DNA of 64,000 nucleotides from Hormoscilla sp. GUM202 (GTDB taxonomy: Bacteria; Cyanobacteriota; Cyanobacteriia; Cyanobacteriales; Desertifilaceae), in NCBI GenBank assembly GCA_005518205.2, contig RFFC02000002.1, positions 228,970-292,969 on the forward strand. The letters are read 5' to 3'. Shown here piece after piece: positions 25,177-34,099 of this stretch. Numbering within the stretch: position 1 is the first letter of the stretch; every line of letters starts with the position of its first letter. The position numbers were made by a program, and so were the translations under genes. The notes below the pieces were generated by a model, which saw only the letters and a list, made by a program, of their open reading frames with translations, did not search any database and was not told where the DNA came from.

Positions 25177-25537
25177 TAGGCGATCGCCCCTTGAAATCAG
25201 ACCAAAACCACCTCCACTAGCTAAAACAAATGTATGTTATGGTTGGAACTTATAAATGCTATACTCGCAAAGGGATGGACTTGCGGTTTTTGCTGCAGTC
25301 AAGTTTGTAGCCTAATCCAAGGCAGGGCAAGGGTTTCGCCAGTTAGAGCCTGGCAGTGGAAAAACGCAAATTGAAGCCTATCGCGGTATAACTTGTATTT
25401 ATTCAAACAGAAGGCTGCATGTTCCAACTGGCGTTTAACATTAAGTAACCGGTGCTCAATAAACTCAGACCGGTGCTTATTTATTTATGACCGGTGATTA
25501 CCGGGTCAAAATAGGGAAACGGACGTCCTACGCCCCC
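25177..25537. other. Intergenic region, nothing recognised
   Basis: No supported ORF. CTCGCAAAGGGATGGACTTG then CGGTTTTT at about 25,263-25,290 could form a small terminator-like hairpin (CGCAA/TTGCG) on the plus strand. A structured RNA cannot be excluded but I see no known one. Confidence 0.4.
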
Positions 25538-25808
25538 GGACAGGCGAGACAAGTCCTACGCTGGCCCCGACAGGCGAGACAAGTCCTACGCTGGCCCCGA
25601 CAGGCGAGACAAGTCCTACTGGTCTGTCAAGATAGAATTGACGAATATAACCGCTTCAATTTAATCCGAGCCTTCCCTTCTATTATCCGTCATCATTTCC
25701 TTGACAGACCACTACGCTGGCCCCGACAGGCGAGACAAGTCCTACGCTGGCCCCGACAGGCGAGACAAGTCCTACGCTGGCCCCGACAGGCGAGACGCCT
25801 GTCCTACG
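25538..25808. repeat. 30-bp tandem repeat GACAGGCGAGACAAGTCCTA
   Basis: Seven or so units of GACAGGCGAGACAAGTCCTA then CGCTGGCCCC, split in the middle by a 92-bp element. The repeat provides the stop codon and last residues (GQASRLSGPA) of the histidine kinase on the minus strand. A related GGACAGGCGAGACGTCC occurs at about 44,000. Confidence 0.85.
25620..25711. mobile_element. 92-bp MITE-like element with perfect 12-bp ends
   Basis: TGGTCTGTCAAG at the left and CTTGACAGACCA at the right are perfect inverted repeats, and CTAC precedes and follows the element, duplicating four bases of the 30-bp host repeat. It has no coding capacity and has no other copy in the window. Confidence 0.75.
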
Positions 25809-28420
25809 AAGGATTCTGCGGCCACCTGAATCACCTGTAACAATGTAGAAGATGCTGGCAGAGAACCAGTCTGTACTAGACAGGGAAATACTGAAAGACC
25901 CTTGACTTGATTAGCAGCCTGAGTGGTTGACTGACTTACTGTTACTAAAGGCAGAGAAGCAAGGGTTTCGTTCTCGCTTAACTCCTGCAACAAAGCCAGA
26001 GGGTTTAAAGTATCGTTGAGTAGGATGATATCAGGCTTCCAGATTTTTGCCAATAGTGAAGCCTGATCCAGATCCGAAGATTCGATAATTCTGTGCTGAG
26101 GCGTGGAGTTCGATCCCCAGTTAAACAGGTTGCAACAACCTGTATTTATAGCACTAGCACTCAAACAGAGAATTGTCAGCTGCCGACGATCGGTTTCTGG
26201 CGGCGCTGTCTCGTGAGTAGTGCTTGAGGCGCTCCCACGAGACAGCGAAGGGGCTAGTTGTCCCATCAAGCGAGATAACTGCTTATGCAATACCTGGCTT
26301 TCTACAGGTAAGCTCAAAAACTCATCAACTATGATATCATCCAGGTTAGCTGTGCTTGCGCTTGAGATCGCGATCGCCCGAATATGGCAAGTTGCTGGAT
26401 CGGACTTAAGTTGCTTGAGTACCTCTGCCCCCGATAACAGGGGATTAGTCACATTCGAGAAGATCGCACTCGGTTGCATGCACCGAGCTTTCTGCAGGGC
26501 TTCCGCCTGAGAACGGGCAACCAGGCCGAAGTAGCCTAACTCCCGCAGCTGCTCTGTCAAATCTGAAATGACGTCCGGGTTTGTCTCTAGGATCAACATT
26601 AAGGAACTCCCGATCGTTGGCCGATCTACCCGTTCTGCCCGATCGCGTAGCGTGCGCGCAGCGCAATCGTCTGCTGCCGGTAATAGCAGAGTAAACTCGC
26701 TACCTTTACCTTCTCTAGAAATAAAAGTGACTTCGCCACCGTGCAGTTGCGCCAGACCTTGAGTTAAAAGCAGTCCCAAACCCGTGCTGGAACTGCTTTG
26801 AGTGAGGGTATTTTCCAGTTTTGGGAATTTTTGCAAGATTAACTGCTGCGAAGGAGCCCTAATACCCACACCTTTATCCCACACCGTAAAGCCAATCCAA
26901 TTATTACTCCAGTTGCTGACTCGTAAGCCAATTTCATCTGTGGGATCTGTAATCTTGACGGCGTTGTCCAGCAGGTTAAGCAGCATCTGCTGCAGGCGCA
27001 ACTCATCAGCCACGATCTCCTCTAAATTGGGTGCGATTTCCAGGGTAAAGCGCCGAGAGTCCCCCACCTCTGACAGTGACTGCTGTACGCGATCTTTGGC
27101 ACCCTGGCAAACTTTCGCGATCTCAACCGAGTCAGGTTTGAGCAATAGTTGCCCAGTTTCTAGGCGACTCAAATCCACTAAATTGTTGACTATCTTCATC
27201 AGCTGACGCCCGCTTTCACGGATATGTCCGGCGTACTGGGCTTGCCGTTGGGTTAATGGGTGTTGCCCGTCATTCAACAGCAGACTGGACAAACCGAGAA
27301 TTGCAGTGATCGGCGTCTTGAGTTCGTGACTGATGCTGAGTAAAAATTCATCTTTGCGGACCTGCTCCATCTCGGCATTTTCAGCTGACATTTTCTGTGC
27401 TTCCGACTGTGGTGACCTAATCTGAGTCGCCAACACTAGCCACAGGGGTTCTAGACCGAGATTAGAGACCTTACTAGGAATGCCTTCACGAGTGAAAGCT
27501 CTATTATACTCGTCGCCGATCGCCCCTACCCTTGTTAGCACCGGGCTACAAACCCCTTCCTCCCACAATGCTGCATGTATGCTACATAAACTGGCTAACT
27601 CTGGGTGGGAGTTCGGGCTATTTTCTAGAGGAATTTTCACGAACTGCCACGACCCCACTGTTTCTTCTAGGACTGGGTCAAATTCCATACTCACTGGGCA
27701 ACACAGAGGTGAAAACAAGGCGGTAGCTGTCTGTGCTAGACTTATCTGGGCCGCATAGGACGGGGGAGTTAACTTCTGCGATGCAGTTTCCAGTCCGATC
27801 CAGTCTCTCGCGGGAATTGCTCCGACCAAGCTACGCCATGCCATATTTTCGCTCAAGACAACGCCAGAATTGCTTTGCAGCCTCAGAGGCATCGGTAAAA
27901 TCTCCAAGATTTCCACCAGAGAATTGGCATCTAGCTTCGGAGAAGGCCGCAAGGGTCTGATACCCCGATTCTGGTATAATACATTTGACCCTGCTGTCGG
28001 GGTCGGTACTGGCTCTTCGAGATCTTTACTGACTAGGTATTTCAACAGGCTGTGACAATCGAGCAGTCCTAAGAACTCTCCATCAGAATTTACCAAGGCT
28101 ACTGGACCAGTGCCAGATTGGGTTCCCTGGTACTCCCGACAGAATTCAGGCCAGCGAAGGTCAGCAGGTATGGTCGCGATCGCTTCCACGATTGGGGTTT
28201 GCGATAGGGGCTGCTGCCAATCTAGAGCCTTTCCCATCAGGTAGGGCATTAACTTGGAAAGATTTACCAATCCCACTGGTTGCTGGCGGTCATCGACCAC
28301 TATGATTTGTTCCCAATGCCCCTGGCCAAATATACTAGTGACTTCTGCTGCGGCAGCAGTCTGGAGGCAGACGGGAACTGGAGCGATAAATTTTAGTAGA
28401 GGGGTGCTATTCATTGACAT
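25772..28420 (-). CDS. CBS-domain hybrid histidine kinase with two receiver-like domains, divergent to kaiABC
   Basis: 882 residues from the ATG at 28,420; numbers below use the TTG at 28,426. Residues about 8-130 are a CBS pair (IIVVDDRQQPVGLVNLSKL, then ALVNSDGEFLGLL). About 165-330 is PAS/GAF-like. The kinase core is complete: H367 in LSISHELKTPITA, N box LNLLDNAVKIT (about 483-493), G1 WDKGVGI and G2 STGLGLLLTQG. Two receiver-like domains follow (about 605-725 and 748-870), but the phospho-acceptor positions read IFSNVTNP and ILLNDTLNP, with Asn instead of Asp. It starts 258 bases from kaiA on the other strand. A clock input or output role is inferred from position and from the CikA-like pseudo-receivers. 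Its C-terminus is formed by a repeat. Confidence 0.85.
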   Translation of the reverse strand: MSMNSTPLLKFIAPVPVCLQTAAAAEVTSIFGQGHWEQIIVVDDRQQPVGLVNLSKLMPYLMGKALDWQQPLSQTPIVEAIATIPADLRWPEFCREYQGTQSGTGPVALVNSDGEFLGLLDCHSLLKYLVSKDLEEPVPTPTAGSNVLYQNRGIRPLRPSPKLDANSLVEILEILPMPLRLQSNSGVVLSENMAWRSLVGAIPARDWIGLETASQKLTPPSYAAQISLAQTATALFSPLCCPVSMEFDPVLEETVGSWQFVKIPLENSPNSHPELASLCSIHAALWEEGVCSPVLTRVGAIGDEYNRAFTREGIPSKVSNLGLEPLWLVLATQIRSPQSEAQKMSAENAEMEQVRKDEFLLSISHELKTPITAILGLSSLLLNDGQHPLTQRQAQYAGHIRESGRQLMKIVNNLVDLSRLETGQLLLKPDSVEIAKVCQGAKDRVQQSLSEVGDSRRFTLEIAPNLEEIVADELRLQQMLLNLLDNAVKITDPTDEIGLRVSNWSNNWIGFTVWDKGVGIRAPSQQLILQKFPKLENTLTQSSSSTGLGLLLTQGLAQLHGGEVTFISREGKGSEFTLLLPAADDCAARTLRDRAERVDRPTIGSSLMLILETNPDVISDLTEQLRELGYFGLVARSQAEALQKARCMQPSAIFSNVTNPLLSGAEVLKQLKSDPATCHIRAIAISSASTANLDDIIVDEFLSLPVESQVLHKQLSRLMGQLAPSLSRGSASSTTHETAPPETDRRQLTILCLSASAINTGCCNLFNWGSNSTPQHRIIESSDLDQASLLAKIWKPDIILLNDTLNPLALLQELSENETLASLPLVTVSQSTTQAANQVKGLSVFPCLVQTGSLPASSTLLQVIQVAAESFVGQASRLSGPA

Positions 28421-28678
28421 GGCCAAACAGCGAGTGCGGGCAGGCGTAGCCGTGTAGCGTGTTGCTTGCCCTTCCCGAGTCGAACCGGAGATCGCCCAGG
28501 GGCAAACGCTTCAAGGGGTAGGCTACAGATCAATTATGGCGGACGTGACGCACCAACAGGTACCTTGTCATCATAATTTGTAACAATTTTTTGTTTAAAT
28601 GCTTCAAATAATGTAAAGTATTATTAGGAAAACTCCCATAAACAGAGTTTTTCTGGTCCACGTAGCAACTGAGTTCAG
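28421..28678. promoter_or_regulatory. Divergent control region between the kinase gene and kaiA
   Basis: 258 bases carry both promoters. The kaiA side is AT-rich (28,555-28,650) with TTAATGT/ACATTAT-like hexamers; I cannot assign a promoter with confidence. A GC-rich GTGTAGCGTGTTGCTTGCCC stretch lies near the kinase start. Confidence 0.4.
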
Positions 28679-29614
28679 GTGTCCCATACGGTCTCGCGTT
28701 CTCCCCTGTCAATCTGTACTTTCCTCCGCTCTGAGGCCCTGGAGCGGTCGGTACTCCAATTCTTGAGTGTCGATCGCTATCAGGTCATCCCGATCGCGGC
28801 AGAGCTGGAATTTTTCCGCCTGCTCTCCCAGTCCAAACAGCAGATCGATTGCCTGATTTTGCAAGAGGTGCCGGAGTTGCCTCAAATTGTCCATCAACTG
28901 AGTCAACTACGTACCCTGCTACCAATGGTGGTGCTCTCCCGCTCGCCAGCATCAACTCTTGCTAGGCATCCCACTGGCGGAACCGCTCCCTTGGGCGCAA
29001 CTGACGATCTCTCTGAGACACCAGGATTATATGATAGCTACTATAGGACTGCTATCCGGGTGTCGGTAGCTGAACTGGAACAGATTCCCGACGCGATCGA
29101 ACTGGCGATCGCCGAATTCCTCAAGCTCTCTGCTCTTGGTGTTGACTTGTCCGATAGTAAATATTCCTTAGATGCTCTGACTACCCAGAGCTTGTTAACA
29201 GTTCAGCAGCAGTCGCAGACGTGTCTAGCTCAAAAGCTGAAGGAGCGACTAGGATATCTAGGCGTGTATTACAAAAGAGACCCCAAAAACTTCTTCCGCT
29301 ATCTGCCTCCGGCACAAAAGCAGGAGTTGCTAGGGAACTTGAAAGCGGATTATCGAGAAATCATCTTAAGTTATTTTGATAATGATAATAGTCTGAATCA
29401 AACAATTGATGAATTTGTTAATCTCGGTTTTTTAACGGATGTTTCAGTTTCTCAAATTGTGGAAATTCACATGGATTTAATGGATGAATTTTCCAAACAA
29501 TTACAAATGGAAAATCGCAGTGAAGATATATTACTTGACTATCGCCTGACATTAATTGATATCATAGCTCATTTATGTGAAATGTATAGGCGCTCGATTC
29601 CCAGAGAATCATAA
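28679..29614 (+). CDS. kaiA: Circadian clock protein KaiA
   Basis: 311 residues from a GTG at 28,679. The N-terminal half is the KaiA pseudo-receiver (SICTFLRSEALERSVLQFLS), the C-terminal half (about 195-305) the four-helix KaiC-binding domain: LKERLGYLGVYYKRDPKNFF, then SYFDNDNSLNQTIDEFVNLG and MDLMDEFSKQLQ. KaiA stimulates KaiC autophosphorylation by binding its C-terminal tail. The protein is about 27 residues longer than the 284-residue Synechococcus form; the extra length is in the first half (SPASTLARHPTGGTAPLGAT region). kaiB follows after 63 bases. Confidence 0.95.
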   Translation: MSHTVSRSPLSICTFLRSEALERSVLQFLSVDRYQVIPIAAELEFFRLLSQSKQQIDCLILQEVPELPQIVHQLSQLRTLLPMVVLSRSPASTLARHPTGGTAPLGATDDLSETPGLYDSYYRTAIRVSVAELEQIPDAIELAIAEFLKLSALGVDLSDSKYSLDALTTQSLLTVQQQSQTCLAQKLKERLGYLGVYYKRDPKNFFRYLPPAQKQELLGNLKADYREIILSYFDNDNSLNQTIDEFVNLGFLTDVSVSQIVEIHMDLMDEFSKQLQMENRSEDILLDYRLTLIDIIAHLCEMYRRSIPRES

Positions 29615-29677
29615 TTGAGGGGGGATTAGTTGGGCAATAAATGTAGATAAAGGAAAAAGGAGAAAGGAAAAAAGATT

Positions 29678-29992
29678 ATGATACCGCTAAAAAAAACATA
29701 CATTCTCAAGCTGTACGTGGCGGGAAATACTCCCAAATCGGTACGGGCCTTGAAAACGCTGAATGATATCCTGTTCCAGGAGTTTCAAGGGGTATACGCC
29801 CTGAAGGTAATCGATGTGCTGAAAAACCCCCAACTGGCGGAAGAAGATAAGATATTAGCTACGCCAACCCTGGCGAAAATCTTACCGCCACCGGTGCGGA
29901 AGATAATCGGCGATCTCTCAGACCGAGAAAAGGTGCTGATTGGACTAGATCTGTTGTATGATGAACTACGAGAGGATGAGCGCAACAGTTGA
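29678..29992 (+). CDS. kaiB: Circadian clock protein KaiB
   Basis: 104 residues, start at an ATG with an AAAGGA RBS. The sequence [20 protein letters not shown], then [20 protein letters not shown] and [20 protein letters not shown] is diagnostic. KaiB switches to a thioredoxin-like fold, binds the KaiC CI ring and sequesters KaiA, starting dephosphorylation. Length matches family norm. It lies between kaiA and kaiC in the usual order, 63 and 89 bases from its neighbours; kaiBC are commonly one transcript. Confidence 0.98.
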   Translation: MIPLKKTYILKLYVAGNTPKSVRALKTLNDILFQEFQGVYALKVIDVLKNPQLAEEDKILATPTLAKILPPPVRKIIGDLSDREKVLIGLDLLYDELREDERNS

Positions 29993-30081
29993 ATTAATAG
30001 AGAAAAATTAACCAAATGCAGCGGCCCAGGTAAAAATTGACAAAAATTATCTACCTGTGGACAAGGAGAATGACAAAAAGT

Positions 30082-31635
30082 ATGAATAAAGTTAAGAAAA
30101 ATAAACAGCAAGAAGAAGAGTTTCTGACTGGGGTAAAAAAGATTCGCACCCTGATAGAGGGCTTCGATGATATCAGTCATGGAGGTCTGCCGGTAGGTAG
30201 AAGCACCCTAGTCAGTGGCACATCTGGTACTGGTAAGACTTTATTGGCAGTTCAGTTTATCTATAATGGCATCACCCATTTTCAGGAAGCGGGGGTGTTT
30301 GTCACTTTTGAAGAGTCTCCCTCGGACATTATTACAAATGCTCAAAGTTTTAATTGGGATTTGCAAAAGTTCGTAGATGAGGGCAAGTTGTTCATTCTGG
30401 ATGCTTCCCCGGATCCAGAAGGACAGGATATCGTTGGGAATTTTGACCTGTCGGCCCTGATCGAACGCTTGCAATACGCGATTAGAAAATATAAGGCGAA
30501 GCGGGTGTCGATCGACTCGGTGACGGCTGTGTTTCAGCAGTATGACGCGGCCTCGGTAGTGCGCCGGGAAATATTTCGCCTGGTGGCACGCCTGAAACAA
30601 GTAGGGGTGACTACCATCATGACGACAGAACGGGAGGCGGAGTATGGAGCAGTTGCCAGGTTTGGGGTGGAGGAGTTTGTCTCAGATAATGTGGTAATAG
30701 TCCGGAATGTGTTGGAAGGGGAACGCCGACGCAGGACGATCGAAATATTGAAGCTGCGGGGTACGACTCATATGAAAGGTGAGTACCCCTTTACCATTAC
30801 TAATGATGGCATTAATATTTTCCCACTGGGGGCCATGCGACTCACTCAACGTTCTTCCAATGTTCGGGTTTCCTCTGGGGTGAAAACTCTAGACGAAATG
30901 TGTGGCGGCGGTTTCTTCAAGGATTCGATTATTCTGGCCACGGGGGCCACGGGTACGGGTAAGACGCTTTTGGTGAGTAAGTTCTTACAAGATGGCTGTA
31001 CTAAGGGCGATCGGGTAATCCTGTTTGCCTACGAAGAGTCGCGGGCCCAACTGTTCCGCAATGCTTCTTCCTGGGGCATCGATTTTGAGGATCTAGAAAG
31101 CCAAGGATTGTTAAAACTCCTCTGCGCCTACCCCGAATCAATGGGTTTGGAAGACCACCTCCAGATGATTAAATCGGAGATTACCGAGTTTAAACCCTCT
31201 CGCATCGCGATCGACTCTCTCTCAGCTTTGGCCAGGGGAGTCAGTAACAATGCTTTTCGCCAGTTTGTGATTGGCGTCACTGGTTATGCCAAGCAGGAGG
31301 AAATTACAGGCTTTTTCACCAATACCACCGACCAGTTCATGGGGTCTCATTCGATTACCGATTCCCACATTTCCACGATCACGGATACAATTTTGATGTT
31401 GCAGTACGTGGAAATCAGAGGAGAAATGTCCCGCGCCATCAACGTGTTCAAAATGCGGGGTTCCTGGCACGATAAAGGCATCCGCGAGTATACCATCAGC
31501 GCCCACGGTGCGGAAATTAAAGATTCCTTCCGCAACTATGAAGGGATTATCAGTGGTTCTCCTTCTAAGATATCTGTGGACGAAAGGGGCGAACTTGCCC
31601 GCATTGTCAGAGGGGTGCAGCAGAAAACAGATTAA
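30082..31635 (+). CDS. kaiC: Circadian clock ATPase/kinase KaiC
   Basis: 517 residues from the ATG at 30,082. I chose this start because it puts every key residue at the canonical Synechococcus number: P-loop K52 (GTSGTGKT), catalytic E77/E78 (TFEES), CII P-loop K294 (GATGTGKT), E318/E319 (AYEES), T426, and the phosphosites S431/T432 (DSHISTITD). An ATG at 30,070 sits only one base from the AAGGAG at 30,063-30,068; the chosen ATG is 13 bases away. KaiC forms a hexamer whose CI ATPase sets the period and whose CII phosphorylates itself. The C-terminal tail that KaiA pulls on (ELARIVRGVQQKTD) is intact. Confidence 0.98.
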   Translation: MNKVKKNKQQEEEFLTGVKKIRTLIEGFDDISHGGLPVGRSTLVSGTSGTGKTLLAVQFIYNGITHFQEAGVFVTFEESPSDIITNAQSFNWDLQKFVDEGKLFILDASPDPEGQDIVGNFDLSALIERLQYAIRKYKAKRVSIDSVTAVFQQYDAASVVRREIFRLVARLKQVGVTTIMTTEREAEYGAVARFGVEEFVSDNVVIVRNVLEGERRRRTIEILKLRGTTHMKGEYPFTITNDGINIFPLGAMRLTQRSSNVRVSSGVKTLDEMCGGGFFKDSIILATGATGTGKTLLVSKFLQDGCTKGDRVILFAYEESRAQLFRNASSWGIDFEDLESQGLLKLLCAYPESMGLEDHLQMIKSEITEFKPSRIAIDSLSALARGVSNNAFRQFVIGVTGYAKQEEITGFFTNTTDQFMGSHSITDSHISTITDTILMLQYVEIRGEMSRAINVFKMRGSWHDKGIREYTISAHGAEIKDSFRNYEGIISGSPSKISVDERGELARIVRGVQQKTD

Positions 31636-31648
31636 TAAGTGTTAAAGC

Positions 31649-31674
31649 GTAGTAAGCGCTTTAGCGCTTACTAC
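31649..31674. terminator. Hairpin between convergent kaiC and ATP-grasp genes
   Basis: GTAGTAAGCGCT and AGCGCTTACTAC form a perfect 12-bp stem with a two-base loop, 13 bases after the kaiC stop and 12 before the end of the opposite gene. It is a copy of the GTAGTAAG repeat and is symmetric, so it could end transcripts from both sides, although a T-run is lacking. Confidence 0.55.
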
Positions 31675-31686
31675 AAACGGATATTA

Positions 31687-32514
31687 TCAGCTTAAAAGAG
31701 TCAAAATACCCTCGTACATCTCAATTACCTTGTCTTCACCACCATCAGCAACAATATGGGCAAAAGCGGGGGATGAATTGGCCTCAATCAGCCACCATTG
31801 GTTATTCTCATCAATAGCAATATCTAAACCACAAAATCCAATCATCTTTTTGACAAAAATTGGCGCACAAAATTGTTTTATTTGGGCTAATAATGTCCCA
31901 TCCTCGATTAAAATTGCCTTGGCCCCCTCCCAATGTAACGGACTTAAATTTCCCTGGAACTTGGCCCCGCGTATACTCTTTTCATAAGCAAAAGATAATT
32001 CACCATTAACATAAACTGCCCGGTACTCTGTTCTGATGCGCAGATAGTCTTGCGCTATGGCTATTCGATCGAAGTCTTTACTGTTGATATTAAATATTGC
32101 CTCGATCGCCTCTTTCAGTTCTGATTTACTATTTACCTTAAAAACATTATTACCAGTCGTACCGCTATTTCTCTTAACTATCAAAGGATATTGAAACTCC
32201 TTGGAAATGCTGGTTAAAATTTCTGCAATAGTTTTTTCTTTTTGCCCCTGAAAATATTTAGGATCGGTATGAGGATTGACAAATGCTCGGCTACGAGGCA
32301 TGTTGATGACATCTTTGAAAAAGCTGTAAAAGTAATCTTTATCTTCACATAACCGCGCCACCCCATGGGAGTGTAACGGCGTTGTAAAATTAATAAACAG
32401 GTAGGAATTATTTTTGCCTAAAACTTCCACCATATTCCGATCTTTATGGTAAATTTTATAGTCAACTCCCATTCTTTGACAAGCTTTAATTAAGACTTTG
32501 AGATTTGTGTTCAT
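31687..32514 (-). CDS. ATP-grasp domain protein
   Basis: 275 residues from the ATG at 32,514. The central part has the ATP-grasp features: FQYPLIVKRNSGTTGNNVFK (ATP-binding lysine and glycine loop), AQDYLRIRTEYRAVYVNGE, and the metal-binding end GFCGLDIAID..WWLIEANSSPAF. Such enzymes ligate a carboxylate to an amine or thiol through an acyl phosphate; the nearest architecture is RimK/cyanophycin-synthetase-like. The N-terminal 80 residues (MNTNLKVLIKACQRMGVDYK) resemble the pre-ATP-grasp fold. Substrate unknown. It is convergent with kaiC and separated by a hairpin. Confidence 0.8.
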   Translation of the reverse strand: MNTNLKVLIKACQRMGVDYKIYHKDRNMVEVLGKNNSYLFINFTTPLHSHGVARLCEDKDYFYSFFKDVINMPRSRAFVNPHTDPKYFQGQKEKTIAEILTSISKEFQYPLIVKRNSGTTGNNVFKVNSKSELKEAIEAIFNINSKDFDRIAIAQDYLRIRTEYRAVYVNGELSFAYEKSIRGAKFQGNLSPLHWEGAKAILIEDGTLLAQIKQFCAPIFVKKMIGFCGLDIAIDENNQWWLIEANSSPAFAHIVADGGEDKVIEMYEGILTLLS

Positions 32515-32623
32515 AATACTTACCCTAACCATTTTTGCAGGGTATTCTGCAAGCTTTCCAAGAAGCGCAAGTAGATCCAATGGAGAAGGATATCAACTGC
32601 TTTTGACCACACGCCAATACCAC

Positions 32624-32700
32624 CGGTTGGGTTTCGGACCTCTACCAACCTACAGTCTTCCTATCACCGGTTGGGTTTCGGACCTCTACCCAACCTACAA
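32624..32700. repeat. Two GGTTGGGTTTCGGACCTCTA repeats
   Basis: CACCGGTTGGGTTTCGGACC then TCTACC(C)AACCTAC occurs twice, 45 bases apart, immediately downstream (in tRNA sense) of the tRNA gene. Each copy pairs GGTTGGGT with ACCCAACC. Confidence 0.7.
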
Positions 32701-32701
32701 A

Positions 32702-32774
32702 CGAGCACGGAGGGATTTGAACCCCCGGCACCCAGAACCGGAATCTGGTGCTCTATCCACTGAGCTACGTGCCC
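32702..32774 (-). tRNA. tRNA-Arg (anticodon CCG)
   Basis: On the minus strand a full cloverleaf can be drawn: acceptor GGGCACG/CGTGCTC, D arm GCTC-AGTGGATA-GAGC, anticodon stem CCAGA/TCTGG with loop TTCCGGT, giving anticodon CCG, and T arm GGGGG-TTCAAAT-CCCTC (one G-T pair). Discriminator base G; CCA is not encoded. It reads the arginine codon CGG. Confidence 0.95.
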
Positions 32775-32904
32775 TGATATTTTCCTACTATAGCACTCTG
32801 GGGTAAAATTGCAACAATTTTTGGTCAAGATTGACGAAAATTATTGATTTAGACTATCTGTGGCCATAAGGTGGGCATGGCCGGCATGGCCCACCCGACA
32901 ACAG

Positions 32905-33927
32905 TTATTTCAGCTGAAAGCTAGTACCCCGGTAGCATCCTTGAAAAGAAGTCAGTTGGGTCCTAGTGTACTGTTCCAGTCTCTGCACTAGCAAAGGCTT
33001 GTATTCCAAGGTATTGAGCCATTTATAGGAGAAATGACCTGGACGATACCTAATTCTTTTATGAATATACTTGTCAACGGGAACTCCGTCAACCCCTGAG
33101 ATGCTTTGCTGGTGGTATCCATTGAGGATGATCTGCTCGATTTCCACTCCTGGGGACAGGGTGACATTCCAATGTACCGGTTCATAGGAGGACAGAGCCA
33201 GAATAATAGGTTTCTCTTGACGCTGCACCTTCACCTCCACCAGTCCCGTGGGATGATATCCAGCACTATGGTCCGATCGCGCCTCATATACACTAATTAC
33301 ATGCAGCTCTTTAGAACCCATAGTTCGGGCAAAATAGGCCGAAAAATCTCCTGAACCACCTTCACCGCAGGCGACTAGAGGAGTTTCGGTTGCAGCTGGC
33401 TGCCGTTCCAGAATTGGCTTCAACCAATACCAACCACCGACACCCACAGCAGCGATCGAAGCGGCACCCACCCCGAGAGGGATGAGATTTTTCAGGTTGC
33501 GGAAACCCTCAGAGTTTGTCAAGCGCTCCAGGTTATCCTTGATAGCGTCACCAATTTCTTGGAAGAAATCGTTGTTGCCATCCAGAGAGGCTAACAATGC
33601 CAAACTTTCCGGCGCTTCCAGCAGACTTTGCACGTCCGGACCCAGACCTACATAGAGATTTCTGCTGTGCCGGTCTAAAAGGAGCCAGTATTGGTCTGCT
33701 GCGGCCAGGTTATAGTCTTGCACTGAGGGACTGACTTGGGGGTGTTGCAGGAAAACCTGCCAGGCCACACCGTTACCGGTGCCGATATTTTCCCCATCAT
33801 TGTACATGGCTTGGTTGAGTTGGGGTTCCCAGTGCCAAGCTACCCAACGACTATTAGCTTGATAGCCTAGAGTTCTTTCCAGTCGGGGATGGGCCGTAGC
33901 GTTTAAGCGTTCAACTAAATTGGACAT
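32905..33927 (-). CDS. Hypothetical protein with one central transmembrane helix
   Basis: 340 residues. The first 140 form a soluble domain with WVAWHWEPQLNQAMYNDGEN and DQYWLLLDRHSRNLYVGLG; a glycine- and alanine-rich helix (GVGAASIAAVGVGGWYWLKP) near residues 152-171 spans the membrane. The C-terminal 165 residues (ARTMGSKELHVISVYEARSD, then PIILALSSYEPVHWNVTLSP) are probably outside and read like a beta-rich domain. I do not recognise the family. The start at 33,927 is the only ATG that keeps the N-terminal domain. Confidence 0.65.
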   Translation of the reverse strand: MSNLVERLNATAHPRLERTLGYQANSRWVAWHWEPQLNQAMYNDGENIGTGNGVAWQVFLQHPQVSPSVQDYNLAAADQYWLLLDRHSRNLYVGLGPDVQSLLEAPESLALLASLDGNNDFFQEIGDAIKDNLERLTNSEGFRNLKNLIPLGVGAASIAAVGVGGWYWLKPILERQPAATETPLVACGEGGSGDFSAYFARTMGSKELHVISVYEARSDHSAGYHPTGLVEVKVQRQEKPIILALSSYEPVHWNVTLSPGVEIEQIILNGYHQQSISGVDGVPVDKYIHKRIRYRPGHFSYKWLNTLEYKPLLVQRLEQYTRTQLTSFQGCYRGTSFQLK

Positions 33928-34099
33928 CTCGCTTCCAGGCTGTTTACAGTTTCGTCTATGATAACTTCTTTTGTCATCGGTTGGGTTGACCCAACCGGAG
34001 ATTGCTGCGGCACAATGGTTCCCGACTGCGGCGCTATGGTTGCAGCCTGCTGCTGGTGGGCGGTGCCTGGTGGGCGGTGCCCACCCTACCGGTTGCTAC

